From: Actinoplanes campanulatus
GTDB taxonomy: Bacteria > Actinomycetota > Actinomycetes > Mycobacteriales > Micromonosporaceae
Length of the DNA: 64,000 bases
Direction: 5' to 3'
Assembly (NCBI RefSeq): GCF_014647795.1
Contig: NZ_BMPW01000001.1
Location: 124,001-188,000, forward strand
Shown: in pieces, positions 1 through 8,060 of the stretch
Position numbering within the stretch: the stretch's first letter is position 1
Layout of the letters: each line of letters begins with the position of its first letter
The notes under the pieces: model-generated
The model's database searches: none
Told to the model about the DNA's origin: nothing
Seen by the model: only the letters and a program-made list of their open reading frames with translations
Translations under genes and position numbers: made by a program

Positions 1-1
1 G

Positions 2-781
2 TACGACCACCTCGGCTGGCGCGATCTGGTCGACGGCCCGTGGTTCGACGCCGTGCCGACCCTCACCGCCGCCGCCATGGTCACCTCCCGGATCCGCCTC
101 GGGACGTATGTGGCCTCGCCGAGCTTCCGCCACCCGGTGCACTTCGCCCGGGAGGTCACCGCCCTGGACGACATCTCCGGCGGCCGGCTGGTCCTCGGCC
201 TGGGCGCGGGCGGCATCGGCTTCGACTCGGCCGTCCTCGGCGCCCCGGAGCTGACGCCGCGCGCCCGGGTGGACCGTTTCGCCGAGTTCCTCGAGCTCTT
301 CGACGGCATCCTGCGGCAGCCGGCGACCACCTGGTCCGGTTCCTGGTATTCGGCGGTCGACGCGCGCAACGATCCGGGCCCGGTGCAGCAGCCGCGGCCG
401 CCGTTCGTGGTCGCCGCCAACGGCCCGCGGGCGCTGCGTCTCGCCGTCCGCTACGGCGACGGCTGGGTGACGACCGGCCCGCAGGCCGACAGCGCCGAGG
501 AATGGTGGCGGGCGGTGGCCGAGATCCGGGACCGTTTCCACGCCGCGTGTGAGTCCGCCGGCCGCCCACTGGAATCGGTGGACCGTTACCTCAACCTGGA
601 CTCGTCGCCGGTCTACTCGATGACCAGCGTGGATGCCTTCACCGAAGCGACCGGGCGGGCCCAGGAGCTGGGATTCACCGATGTGATCACGCATTGGCCG
701 CGGGAGTCCAGCTGGTACGCGGGTGACGAGAAGGTGCTGGAGGCCGTCGCCGCGGAGCTGCCCCGTCTCACTAATCGGTAA
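2..781 (+). CDS. LLM-class flavin/F420-dependent oxidoreductase, 5' truncated by window edge
   Basis: The reading frame is open from base 2 and ends with TAA at 779-781, so only the C-terminal 259 or so residues are visible. The segment LGTYVASPSFRHP followed by AREVTALDDISGGRL and a glycine-rich LGLGAGG is the typical strand-loop of bacterial luciferase-like (LLM) monooxygenases with an alpha/beta TIM barrel. These enzymes bind FMN or, often in actinobacteria, coenzyme F420, and act in the cytoplasm on varied small molecules. The substrate cannot be told from the sequence. The internal ATGs at 53 and 77 lie inside the conserved fold, so the true start is outside the window. Confidence 0.85.
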   Translation, partial: YDHLGWRDLVDGPWFDAVPTLTAAAMVTSRIRLGTYVASPSFRHPVHFAREVTALDDISGGRLVLGLGAGGIGFDSAVLGAPELTPRARVDRFAEFLELFDGILRQPATTWSGSWYSAVDARNDPGPVQQPRPPFVVAANGPRALRLAVRYGDGWVTTGPQADSAEEWWRAVAEIRDRFHAACESAGRPLESVDRYLNLDSSPVYSMTSVDAFTEATGRAQELGFTDVITHWPRESSWYAGDEKVLEAVAAELPRLTNR

Positions 782-808
782 AGCCGGGTCCCATTCGGAC
801 CGATTGCG

Positions 809-832
809 ATTCCCTCGATGATCGAGTGGGAT
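809..832 (+). terminator. weak terminator-like hairpin after the oxidoreductase
   Basis: CTCGAT (814-819) and ATCGAG (821-826) with flanking complementary bases form a short imperfect stem followed by TTTAT. It lies about 30 bases after the stop codon of the oxidoreductase. The stem is short and the loop tight, so this is only a candidate. Confidence 0.3.
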
Positions 833-932
833 TTATCACGGTCTCCGGCGGCCGGTCCGTTTACCGCCGGTTATCGACGGCTCTACACACCGAGATCGAC
901 GGGGTCTCGCACCGCGTCAAGGCAACGTCACG

Positions 933-964
933 CACCGTGCCGGTGGGGGGCCGCCGGCACGGTG
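933..964. terminator. hairpin downstream of lsr2
   Basis: CACCGTGCCGG (933-943) and CCGGCACGGTG (954-964) form a perfect 11-bp stem with a 10-base loop, 14 bases past the lsr2 stop on the minus strand. There is no T-run on either side, as is usual for terminators in very GC-rich actinobacteria. Confidence 0.55.
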
Positions 965-978
965 ACAACCGTTGGGAA

Positions 979-1329
979 TCAGCGCCCGTGCGCCGCCCGG
1001 TAGGCGTTGCTGACCTCCTGCGGAATGCGGCCCCGCTCGGAGATTTTGTGCCCGTTCCGGATCGCCCACTCCCGGATCAGCCGGTTCTCGTCACGGGAAC
1101 CGGCGGTACGGACCGGGACGGCGCCACGCGACGGGATACGCCCCGACGTGGTGCGTCCCAGCCGGGTGCCCGCGGAGATGAACGGGTCCAGGGCCTTACG
1201 CAGCCTTCCGGCATTGGCCTCGGAAAGGTCGATCGTGTAGCTGACGCCGTCCAGACTGAACTCGACCGTCCGATCCGCCTTCTTGCCGTCCAGATCGTCG
1301 ATCAGGGTGGTGATTACCTGCCGCGCCAT
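979..1329 (-). CDS. lsr2: Lsr2-family nucleoid-associated protein
   Basis: The 116-residue product matches the Lsr2 layout. An N-terminal dimerisation domain (about residues 1-60, starting [15 protein letters not shown]) is followed by a linker and a C-terminal DNA-binding domain (about 75-116) carrying the R-G-R minor-groove motif at residues 99-101 (SERGRIP). Lsr2 is the actinobacterial H-NS analogue: it coats AT-rich DNA, bridges it and silences horizontally acquired or late-expressed genes. The gene stands alone, reads toward the preceding oxidoreductase and has a hairpin just after its stop. Actinomycetes commonly have more than one Lsr2 copy, so this may be the main protein or a paralogue. 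Confidence 0.93.
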   Translation of the reverse strand: MARQVITTLIDDLDGKKADRTVEFSLDGVSYTIDLSEANAGRLRKALDPFISAGTRLGRTTSGRIPSRGAVPVRTAGSRDENRLIREWAIRNGHKISERGRIPQEVSNAYRAAHGR

Positions 1330-1596
1330 AACGACTCCCGAGAAGAATTAATCAACCGCGCCCGGTGAGGCTCATTCACGACGGTGGAGGCCGCCGCCGC
1401 CGACCTACGCTGAGTGACACTCAAGGTGGGTCCCGAATAAGCCTCAGTCTGGCGCGCGGAAGGCTCGCGGCGCAACTCCCCACCGCGATCCGGCAATTCT
1501 TTGGGCCCGGTTATCGGAATGGAACCTGGTAATTGGAGCAGAATCCGGGAAAGCCCGGTTGACCGGAACCCGGCGTCTCGCGTTAGGGTCGGCGCC

Positions 1597-2028
1597 ATGC
1601 AGGACGAGCAGGCCGCCTGGCGGGAGCAGCAGCGCCGGGCCGTTGCCGTTCGCGCCGCCGCCCTCGAGGCGGACCGGAGCGCGGAGGCGCGGCAGGCCGC
1701 GGCGCTGCTCGACGACTTCGTGCGCCGTGCCGCCGAGGCCGGCCTGGCCCCGCACACGCTGGCCGCGCGCAGTCTCGACGGCCGGTCGACGTACCGGACG
1801 CACATCCGCGGGTGGTACCTGAAATTCGACCGCTCGGTGGCCGTCGGCGACGACGGGGAGTACTACGTGCTCACCGTGACGCCGTCACTGCGGGCCCGGT
1901 TCACCGGCGCCGACCTCTCCCCCAGCATGCCGCGGCTGATCGTGGGCGCCGGCGGGCGGGACGGCGACTCGATCCCCCTGGCCACCCTGCTGGAGAAGCG
2001 GCTGACGGCCGGGGACGTCTGGCCGTGA
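1597..2028 (+). CDS. conserved hypothetical protein upstream of the D,D-carboxypeptidase
   Basis: I do not recognise a named family. The 143-residue product begins with an Ala/Arg/Gln-rich helical stretch (about residues 1-45), then has a mixed beta-rich part with RGWYLKFDRSVAVGDDGEYY, which looks like a small globular domain. No signal peptide or membrane segment is seen, so it is probably cytoplasmic. The start at 1597 (ATG) is preferred over the in-frame ATG at 1501 because the first 32 residues of the longer form look non-coding. Its TGA overlaps the GTG start of the next gene (GTGA, 2025-2028), implying translational coupling with the carboxypeptidase. Confidence 0.6.
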   Translation: MQDEQAAWREQQRRAVAVRAAALEADRSAEARQAAALLDDFVRRAAEAGLAPHTLAARSLDGRSTYRTHIRGWYLKFDRSVAVGDDGEYYVLTVTPSLRARFTGADLSPSMPRLIVGAGGRDGDSIPLATLLEKRLTAGDVWP

Positions 2029-3248
2029 GAGCTCTCGTGACGACGTGCGTGGCCGTGCTCCTCGTGCTCACCGGAGTCCCGGCGACGGCGTCGGCCGCCC
2101 GCGCCGAGATCCCGTGCCCCAAGCCGAAGATCGCCAAGCCGAGCGCGCCGCCCCGGCCCACCCCGCCCGCCGAGGTGGCCGAGGACATGCGGGTCGGCGG
2201 CGACGACCTCGCCACCCACGGCCTGGTCGTCCCGGAGAACAGCCCGAAGCCACCGGCCCTGACCGCCACCACCTGGCTGGTGGCCGATCTGGAGACCGGC
2301 GAGGTGCTCGGCGCCTGCGGCCCGCACGTCCACCAGACCCCGGCCAGCGTGCAGAAGATGCTGCTCGCCGCGACCGCGATCGATCAGCTCGACCCGGCTC
2401 AGAGGATCACCGTGACCCGCGGCGACCTGGACATCGAGCCCGGCAGTTCGGCGGTCGGCCTGGTGGTCGGCGGGCAGTACACGATCGCGACCCTCTGGCT
2501 CGGGCTGATGCTCAACTCGGGCAACGACGCCGCCAACGCGCTCGCCCGGCTGGCCGGAGGCGGTGGCAAGGACGGCCTCGCCACGACGGTCGCCGCCATG
2601 AACGCGAAGGCGGCCGCGCTCGGCGCCCGCCAGACGCACGCGGTCACCCCGTCCGGGCTGGACGGCAAGGGGCAGTTCACCAGCGCGTACGACCTGGCGC
2701 TGATCGCCCGGGTGTGCTTCGCCAGCGACGACTTCCGCAAGTACGTGCTGACGAAGACGGCCCGGCTGCCCGCGCAGAAGAAGCCGAAGGTGGGCGGCTT
2801 CCAGTTCCAGAACGAGAACAAGCTGATCTACAACTACCCGGGCGCGCTCGGTGGGAAGACCGGGTTCACCACCCTGGCCCGGCACAGCTACGTCGGCGCG
2901 GCCACCCGCGACGGCCGCACCCTGGTGGCCACCCTGCTGGGCGCCGAGGCACGGCCGTTGCGCGGCTGGGAACAGGGCGCCAAGCTGCTCGACTGGGGGT
3001 TCTCGCTGCCCGCCGGGTCGTCGGTGGGCCGGCTGGTCACCCCGGAGGAGGTGGCGGCCGCCGGCTCACCTCGGGTGGAGAAGACGACGGCGGCCGACGG
3101 CGGTGGCGGTGGGGCCGGCAACGAGCGACCGTCCGCGCCGGCCGGGCTGACCGTCGCGGCGGCGGCCTCGGTGGCGGTGCTGCTCACCGGCACGCCGCTG
3201 CTGCTGCTGTTCGCCGTCCGTCGACGCCGCCGGATGACCCGCTCCTAG
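2025..3248 (+). CDS. D-alanyl-D-alanine carboxypeptidase (peptidase S11, PBP5-like)
   Basis: This 407-residue protein trims the terminal D-Ala from peptidoglycan stem peptides outside the membrane. An N-terminal signal peptide (about residues 1-25) precedes a Pro-rich linker and the penicillin-binding fold. All three active-site motifs are present: SxxK (SVQK, 108-111), SxN (SGN, 165-167) and KTG (278-280). A C-terminal hydrophobic helix (about 367-393) followed by RRRRR anchors it in the membrane. The start is the GTG at 2025, which overlaps the preceding stop codon. The larger open frame from 1812 overlaps the upstream gene and is not used. Cell-wall maturation is the expected role. Confidence 0.92.
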   Translation: MRALVTTCVAVLLVLTGVPATASAARAEIPCPKPKIAKPSAPPRPTPPAEVAEDMRVGGDDLATHGLVVPENSPKPPALTATTWLVADLETGEVLGACGPHVHQTPASVQKMLLAATAIDQLDPAQRITVTRGDLDIEPGSSAVGLVVGGQYTIATLWLGLMLNSGNDAANALARLAGGGGKDGLATTVAAMNAKAAALGARQTHAVTPSGLDGKGQFTSAYDLALIARVCFASDDFRKYVLTKTARLPAQKKPKVGGFQFQNENKLIYNYPGALGGKTGFTTLARHSYVGAATRDGRTLVATLLGAEARPLRGWEQGAKLLDWGFSLPAGSSVGRLVTPEEVAAAGSPRVEKTTAADGGGGGAGNERPSAPAGLTVAAAASVAVLLTGTPLLLLFAVRRRRRMTRS

Positions 3249-3272
3249 GACCCACCCGCCCATAGGTAGCCC

Positions 3273-3773
3273 TCAGGCGAACGCCAGGCCGAAGAGCCAG
3301 ATCACCGCGATCGCCAGCGCCGCCGCGAGCTCCACCAGCAGGGCCAGGCCGACCGCCCCGAGCGCCGAGCGGGTCGACGGCCAGGCCCGGTCCAGGCCCA
3401 GCCGGCTCAGCTCGACCAGCCAGATCCCGAGCACGAAGCCGAGGATCAGGCCCACGAACGGCACCACGAAGAAGCCGACGATGCCGAGCACGCCGCCGGC
3501 CAGCAACGCCGACGCCGGCACGCCGCTGTCCTTGAGCTTCTTCCCCGGCCACAGGTACTTGATCACCAGGCCCAGGCCGGTGAGCACCGTGGCGAGCACC
3601 GCGACCAGGAGCCGGGCGCCGCCGCCGCCGTCGCCGAGGACCGCCCAGAGCATCACCCCGGACCAGGTCAGCAGCAGGCCGGGGAGCACCGGCACCAGGA
3701 CCCCGACCACGCCGGTCAGGATCACCAGGCCGGAGATGAGGGCGATGGCCGAACCGGTGTCGCTCAAATCCAT
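3273..3773 (-). CDS. DUF456 domain-containing membrane protein
   Basis: The 166-residue product is almost entirely hydrophobic, with about five membrane helices. The pattern LVPVLPGLLLTWSGV near the N terminus and repeated Gly-rich helices (GGVLGIVGFFVVPFVGLILG) match the DUF456 (YqgC-like) family of small integral membrane proteins, whose function is unknown. The start is the ATG at 3773; the longer frame to 3833 adds a basic leader that looks non-coding. It converges on the carboxypeptidase with only 24 bases between the stops. Confidence 0.8.
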   Translation of the reverse strand: MDLSDTGSAIALISGLVILTGVVGVLVPVLPGLLLTWSGVMLWAVLGDGGGGARLLVAVLATVLTGLGLVIKYLWPGKKLKDSGVPASALLAGGVLGIVGFFVVPFVGLILGFVLGIWLVELSRLGLDRAWPSTRSALGAVGLALLVELAAALAIAVIWLFGLAFA

Positions 3774-3975
3774 GCGCACACACTGCCGTACCGCTTGCGA
3801 ACCCTCAACCGGAGCCCTCGCCCGCCGATCCAAGAGCCGTCACGGGAAGAACGACCCGATGCAACCGGTAGACAACCGTAAGTGACCGGAGCGTGCACCC
3901 CCCGCACTCGAAAGTTTCTCTCGTCAGCCGGTGCCCATCCAGCCAGGGGCGCCGACGAGCAACCGGGGGAAACGA
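3774..3975. other. divergent promoter region between DUF456 gene and first sigma factor
   Basis: This stretch of about 200 bases separates two divergent starts. A purine-rich ribosome binding site (GGGGGAAA, 3964-3971) precedes the sigma-factor ATG. I see no clear palindromic operator and no riboswitch fold I recognise. Confidence 0.4.
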
Positions 3976-4893
3976 ATGACCAGCACCGCGACGACCGCCG
4001 CCGACATGATCGCCGACACCGCCTCGCCCGTGCTCTCCGCCGTCGAGCAGGAGGAGCTGATCCGCACGCACATGCCGCTGGTCGGCCACCTGGTCCGCGA
4101 CATGCTCTCCCGGATCCCGAACCACATCCACCGCGACGACCTGACCAGCGCCGGCCTGCACGCCCTGGTCACCGCGGCCCGCGGCTGGGACCCGGCCCGC
4201 GGCGTCCCGTTCCACCGCTTCGCCGCCACCCGCATCCGCGGCGGCCTCCTCGACGAGCTGCGCGCCCTGGACTGGGCGACCCGCTCGGTGCGGTCCAAGG
4301 CCCGCAACACCGACGTGACCCGTCAGCAGCTCACCACCACGCTGGGCCGTACGCCCACGCCGGAGGAGCTGGCCCAGGCGCTCGGCACCACCACCAGCGA
4401 GCTGCACCAGACCGACACCGACGTGCAGCGGGCCACCGTCCTGTCGTTGCAGGGTTTCACCACGAGCAGCGCCGACGACCTGGTCACCGAGCCGACCCCG
4501 GGCCCGGAGGAGATGCTGCTGCGCCGCGAGCAGATCGGCTACCTGCACCACGCCATCGGCTCGCTGCCGGAGCGCCTCCAGACCGTGGTGAACGAGTACT
4601 TCCTCGCCGAGCGCCCGATGGCGGAGATCGCCGCCGACCTGGGCGTCACCGAGTCGCGCGTCTCACAGCTGCGCGCCGAGGCCCTCTCGCTGCTGCGCGA
4701 CGGCCTGAACACCCACCTCAGCCCGGAGCTGGCCCCGGTCCCGGAGAACCCGGACAGCATCACGGCCCGCCGCCGCGCCACCTACTACGCCAACATCGCC
4801 GGCAACACGTCGATGCGCAGCCGCCTGGCGATGACCAACGCCAACGGCCACACCGCGATCGGCCGCGGCGTCAAGCCCGCTACGGCCGCCTGA
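3976..4893 (+). CDS. RNA polymerase sigma factor, FliA/WhiG-like (sigma-28 group)
   Basis: The 305-residue product has the sigma-70 region 2 block (HMPLVGHLVRDML, then DDLTSAGLHALVTAARGWDPARG and FAATRIRGGLLDELR), a region 3 core (LGRTPTPEELAQALG) and a region 4 helix-turn-helix near the C terminus (MAEIAADLGVTESRVSQLRAE). The ending SRVSQLRAEAL is characteristic of FliA/WhiG-type factors, which direct motility or sporulation genes. There is no region 1.1. The ATG at 3976 is chosen for its strong ribosome binding site; the ATG at 3931 lacks one. A close paralogue lies on the other strand at 8061-8927. The gene ends in a strong hairpin terminator. Confidence 0.9.
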   Translation: MTSTATTAADMIADTASPVLSAVEQEELIRTHMPLVGHLVRDMLSRIPNHIHRDDLTSAGLHALVTAARGWDPARGVPFHRFAATRIRGGLLDELRALDWATRSVRSKARNTDVTRQQLTTTLGRTPTPEELAQALGTTTSELHQTDTDVQRATVLSLQGFTTSSADDLVTEPTPGPEEMLLRREQIGYLHHAIGSLPERLQTVVNEYFLAERPMAEIAADLGVTESRVSQLRAEALSLLRDGLNTHLSPELAPVPENPDSITARRRATYYANIAGNTSMRSRLAMTNANGHTAIGRGVKPATAA

Positions 4894-4902
4894 CACACGA
4901 TC

Positions 4903-4933
4903 GGGCCCGGCGTCTCCGACGCCGGGCCCGTTT
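4903..4933 (+). terminator. strong intrinsic terminator after first sigma factor
   Basis: GGGCCCGGCGTC (4903-4914) and GACGCCGGGCCC (4918-4929) form a perfect 12-bp stem with a 3-base loop followed by GTTT. It sits between the convergent sigma-factor and helD genes (stops at 4893 and 4948) and could act in both directions. Confidence 0.85.
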
Positions 4934-4947
4934 CGTCGCTTCACACG

Positions 4948-7230
4948 TCAGGCCAGCGAGGAGAGGACCTTCGGCAGGTCGGTGGTGTGCAGGACGCCGA
5001 GACTCCGGGTGGCCCGGGTGACCGCGACGTACAGGTCGGAGAGACCGCGCGGGCTCTCGGTGATGATCTCGTCGGGCGCCACCACCAGCACCGAGTCGAA
5101 CTCGAGGCCCTTCGCCTGGCGGACGGTCATCAGCACCACGTGGTTCAGCAGATCGGGCTGCTCCCCCACGGCCGCGCCGGGGACGGCGGCCACCAGCTCG
5201 GCGCCCAGGGACGACTCCAGGCTCTCCGGCACCAGGACACCGAGACGGCCCTCCTCGATCAGGGACGCCTCCTTGCGTACCACCGCGACGAGCTCCTCGA
5301 CGAGCGCGGCCGGCGGCACCCGGCGCGCCCACGGCGTCACGCCGGCCGAGCGGACCGACCGCGGAGGCCGTAGCGCGGGATCGACCGCGGCCAGCACGTC
5401 GGCCGCGACCGCCATCACCTCGGACGGCGTCCGGTAGTTGACGCTCAGCTCGACGATCCGCCAGCGCTGCGCCACGTACGGCTCGAAGACCTGCTCCCAG
5501 GTGGTGGTCCCGGCCAGCTCGGAGGTCTGCGCGACGTCACCGACCGCGGTCATCGAACGGCTCGGGCAGCGGCGCATGAGCAGCCGCCAGGCCATCGGCG
5601 ACAGCTCCTGCGCCTCGTCGACGATCACGTGCCCGAACACCCAGCTACGGTCGGCGGCGGCCCGTTCGGCGGCGGTCCGCGTGTCGATCACCTCGTGCCG
5701 CTCGACGAACGCACCGGCGTCGACCACGTCGAGCGCGGAGAGGATCTCGTCCTTCTCGGCGCCCTCGTCCTCGAAGTCCAGCGACCGGGAGCCCTCGACG
5801 ATCTCCAGTACGCCTTCCGCGTACTCGATCGCGGCCTTTCGCTGCCGTTGCTGCTCACGCACCTTGAGCGTGTCGTCGACGCCGAGCAGCTCGGCCAGCT
5901 CGTCGAGCAGCGGCACGTCGGCCGGTGTCCAGCCGTGGCCGCGCTCACGCAGCAGCGTGGCCGGCAGCCCGGCCGACTCCAGCCGGCCGGCGTCGGAGAG
6001 CAGGTCGCGCAGCACCTGGCGCGGGGTGAGTACCGGCCAGAAGTCGAAGAGTGCCTGCTGGACATCGATGTCCTCGCGCAGCTCACGGCGGGTCTCCGCG
6101 AGGTCCGCCTCGGAGAGCAGGTTCTCGCCGCCCAGCGGGTCGGCGCCGATCCGCTCGGCGATCTGGAGGGAGAGCTGGTGGATGGCCTCGGTCACGAAGA
6201 CCTGCCGGGCCACGTTGTGCGGCCTTTCCGACCGGCGGGCCGCGGTCCGGGCGGCGAGCAGCACCTCCCGCTCGATGCGCAGCGGGTAGCCGTCGTGGTC
6301 GACCTCGACGAAGTCGTCCGGCACGGTCTGCCGGTCGGCGACCGCGTTCTCCAGCGCGTCGAGGATGCCCAGGCCGCCCTTGACCGCGGCGACCGCGGGC
6401 GGTTCGGCGGCGTGCGCGCGGACCCCCGGGAACATGTCACCCAGCGTGGCCAGCAGCACACCGGTCTCGGCCAGCGACGGCAGCACCTGGGAGATGTAGC
6501 GCAGGAACGTGGTGTTCGGCCCGAGGATCAGCACACCGGTACGGGTGAGCTGCTCCCGGTAGGTGTAGAGCAGGTACGCCGCCCGGTGCAGTGCCACCGC
6601 CGTCTTCCCGGTGCCCGGACCGCCCTGAACCACCAGCACACCGGGCAGTCCGGAACGGATCACCTCGTCCTGCTCGGCCTGGATGGTCTCGACGATGTCG
6701 CGCATCCGGCCGGTCCGCTTGGCGGTGAGCGCGGACAGCAGCGCCGCCTCACCGGTCACGTCCTCCCGGCCGCTGCCGTCGCCGGCCTCGATGTCGAGCA
6801 CCTCGTCGTCGATCCCGGTGAGCACCCGGCCCCGCGTGCGCAGGTGCCGCCGCCGGGTCACCCCCTCCGGGCTGACCGCGGTGGCCAGATAGAACGGCCG
6901 GGCGGCCGGGGCCCGCCAGTCCACCAGAAGGGGGTCCTGATCACGGTCCTCGGCGAAGAGCCCGAGCCGGCCGATGTAGCGGGGCCGGCCGGCGGAGAAG
7001 TCGAGCCGGCCGAAGCAGAGACCGTTCTCCACCGAATTGAACTGGGCCAGCTGTTCGGCGTAGTGGCCGCGGGTGGCCTCCCGCTGGGTCCGGCCCTGCG
7101 GGGTTCCGCCCGCTTCCAGCAGGATCGCGCGCAGCCTGCTGTCGGCCTGGTCACGCAATTGATCCAGCCGCTGGTAGAGCGTGGTCAAGTACGCCTGCTC
7201 GGAATCGATGTCGGCGTTCGAGCTTGACAA
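4948..7230 (-). CDS. helD: HelD/HelR-type RNA polymerase recycling ATPase (UvrD/Rep-like SF1)
   Basis: This protein of about 760 residues has a superfamily 1 helicase core. An N-terminal coiled-coil arm (about residues 10-70) precedes Walker A (GGPGTGKT, 203-210), and later motifs include VIVDEAQELSPMAW, VGDVAQTSE, VNYRTPSEVM and a C-terminal VLMTVRQAKGLEFDSV with YVAVTRATR. The missing helicase subdomains and the N-terminal arm fit HelD, which inserts into RNA polymerase to free stalled or rifamycin-bound enzyme. The TTG at 7230 is preferred: AAAAGGGG lies just upstream of it. The in-frame ATG at 7254 has no such site. The leader upstream (7255-7320) holds a terminator-like hairpin and a palindrome that may regulate it. 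Confidence 0.85.
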   Translation of the reverse strand: MSSSNADIDSEQAYLTTLYQRLDQLRDQADSRLRAILLEAGGTPQGRTQREATRGHYAEQLAQFNSVENGLCFGRLDFSAGRPRYIGRLGLFAEDRDQDPLLVDWRAPAARPFYLATAVSPEGVTRRRHLRTRGRVLTGIDDEVLDIEAGDGSGREDVTGEAALLSALTAKRTGRMRDIVETIQAEQDEVIRSGLPGVLVVQGGPGTGKTAVALHRAAYLLYTYREQLTRTGVLILGPNTTFLRYISQVLPSLAETGVLLATLGDMFPGVRAHAAEPPAVAAVKGGLGILDALENAVADRQTVPDDFVEVDHDGYPLRIEREVLLAARTAARRSERPHNVARQVFVTEAIHQLSLQIAERIGADPLGGENLLSEADLAETRRELREDIDVQQALFDFWPVLTPRQVLRDLLSDAGRLESAGLPATLLRERGHGWTPADVPLLDELAELLGVDDTLKVREQQRQRKAAIEYAEGVLEIVEGSRSLDFEDEGAEKDEILSALDVVDAGAFVERHEVIDTRTAAERAAADRSWVFGHVIVDEAQELSPMAWRLLMRRCPSRSMTAVGDVAQTSELAGTTTWEQVFEPYVAQRWRIVELSVNYRTPSEVMAVAADVLAAVDPALRPPRSVRSAGVTPWARRVPPAALVEELVAVVRKEASLIEEGRLGVLVPESLESSLGAELVAAVPGAAVGEQPDLLNHVVLMTVRQAKGLEFDSVLVVAPDEIITESPRGLSDLYVAVTRATRSLGVLHTTDLPKVLSSLA

Positions 7231-7264
7231 AGTCGCCCCTTTTCGTGCTATCATTCCGGCGTTC

Positions 7265-7292
7265 GGCAGCCATTCTTATGGTTGCCTTTTTT
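7265..7292 (+). terminator. intrinsic terminator with U-tract, facing away from helD
   Basis: GGCAGCCAT (7265-7273), loop TCTT, and ATGGTTGCC (7278-7286, one G-U pair) are followed by six T residues (7287-7292). This textbook rho-independent terminator works on the plus strand, yet no plus-strand gene ends here. It lies in the helD leader, antisense to it. It may end an antisense or small transcript that starts inside helD. Confidence 0.6.
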
Positions 7293-7317
7293 GTTTGCCG
7301 CAACGCTTTCGGCAAAC
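7293..7317. promoter_or_regulatory. palindrome upstream of helD, possible rifamycin-associated-like element
   Basis: GTTTGCCG (7293-7300) and CGGCAAAC (7310-7317) form an 8-bp inverted repeat with a 9-base spacer. A nested palindrome TTGCCGCAA (7295-7303) reads TTGCGGCAA on the helD strand, which resembles the core of the rifamycin-associated element found before some helR and rph genes. The flanking GGGG/CCCC of that element are absent, so the match is partial. Confidence 0.35.
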
Positions 7318-7428
7318 GACCAGAATAGCGGAGGCACCGCAGGTTACGGCCCCGGGCGGGACTGTCCGGAACCCGTCATCGCCCCCGGCGGCCCGTTACG
7401 CCAGCCCTGTCGATGGGATTAAGCGGGT

Positions 7429-7536
7429 CATGGACAACCACCACCCGTATCGACGTCTGGGCGCCCTGGCTGCAAACTCACATGGACAACCACCACGCCC
7501 AGCCGTCGTAGGTCGACGTCTGGCTGCCCTGGCCCT
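7429..7536 (+). repeat. imperfect tandem duplication at the lipoprotein start
   Basis: CATGGACAACCACCAC occurs at 7429-7444 and again at 7481-7496, and each copy is followed at a similar distance by TCGACGTCTGG and then GCCCTGGC. The offset is about 52-56 bases. The copies are in different frames: the first ATG opens the lipoprotein frame, the second opens a 9-codon frame that ends at TAG. Confidence 0.75.
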
Positions 7537-8008
7537 CGCCGCGGCCGCCACCCTCACGTTCTCCGCCGCCTGCACCGAGGACAGCGAGGCCCCGGCCGGC
7601 AACGCCGCGGCGGCGGCCGCCGGCGGTCCCGAGCCGAAGACCCTGGAGGGCGCGAAGGTCGCCGCCCAGACCGTCTTCGACCGGTTCAGCGGTGGCGACT
7701 TCGCCGGCGCGTGGGAGATGTACACGTCGTCCGGCAAGCAGGCGATCAGCAAGGACGACTACGTCAAGCTGAACACCGCCTGCTCCCGCAAGGGCCTGGC
7801 GATCCAGCTCACCAGCGCCCGGATGGAGGGCACCGACCGGGCCGTGGTGATCGCGAAGCAACTGGTGGCGGCCCAGTCGTACACCATGGTCTACGAGGCC
7901 GACGCGTGGCGGCTGGAACCGGCCAAGGAGGGCCTGACCCTCTACAAGCTGGGCGCCGACAAGGCGATCGCCGCGCAGAAGAAGGCCGGCACCTGCGCGG
8001 GCGGCTGA
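7430..8008 (+). CDS. predicted lipoprotein with duplicated 5' end
   Basis: The 192-residue product has a long basic leader, a hydrophobic stretch (about residues 30-45) and a lipobox-like FSAAC with Cys at residue 48, followed by an Ala/Gly linker. The mature domain (about 70-190; ENVFDRF-like start, then MYTSSGKQAISKDDYV and SYTMVYEADAWRL) resembles NTF2-like or DUF4878-type extracytoplasmic domains, but I cannot assign a function. The first 50 bases of the gene are repeated just downstream out of frame (see the repeat entry), which may have lengthened the leader. No good ribosome binding site precedes 7430, so the true start is uncertain. A strong hairpin follows the stop. Confidence 0.65.
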   Translation: MDNHHPYRRLGALAANSHGQPPRPAVVGRRLAALALAAAATLTFSAACTEDSEAPAGNAAAAAAGGPEPKTLEGAKVAAQTVFDRFSGGDFAGAWEMYTSSGKQAISKDDYVKLNTACSRKGLAIQLTSARMEGTDRAVVIAKQLVAAQSYTMVYEADAWRLEPAKEGLTLYKLGADKAIAAQKKAGTCAGG

Positions 8009-8014
8009 TCCTCC

Positions 8015-8043
8015 GGGGCCCGCCGCGATCCGCGGCGGGCCCC
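8015..8043. terminator. bidirectional hairpin terminator
   Basis: GGGGCCCGCCGCG (8015-8027) and CGCGGCGGGCCCC (8031-8043) form a perfect 13-bp stem with a 3-base loop between the convergent lipoprotein and sigma-factor genes. Confidence 0.8.
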
Positions 8044-8060
8044 GGGCCCCCAGGTGCTGT

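Noticed and set aside
3774-3975. Possible riboswitch before the first sigma factor
   Set aside because: A few short complementary words exist, but no known aptamer pattern could be recognised.
5629-7227. Open frame of 532 codons on the plus strand
   Set aside because: Antisense shadow of helD without recognisable motifs.
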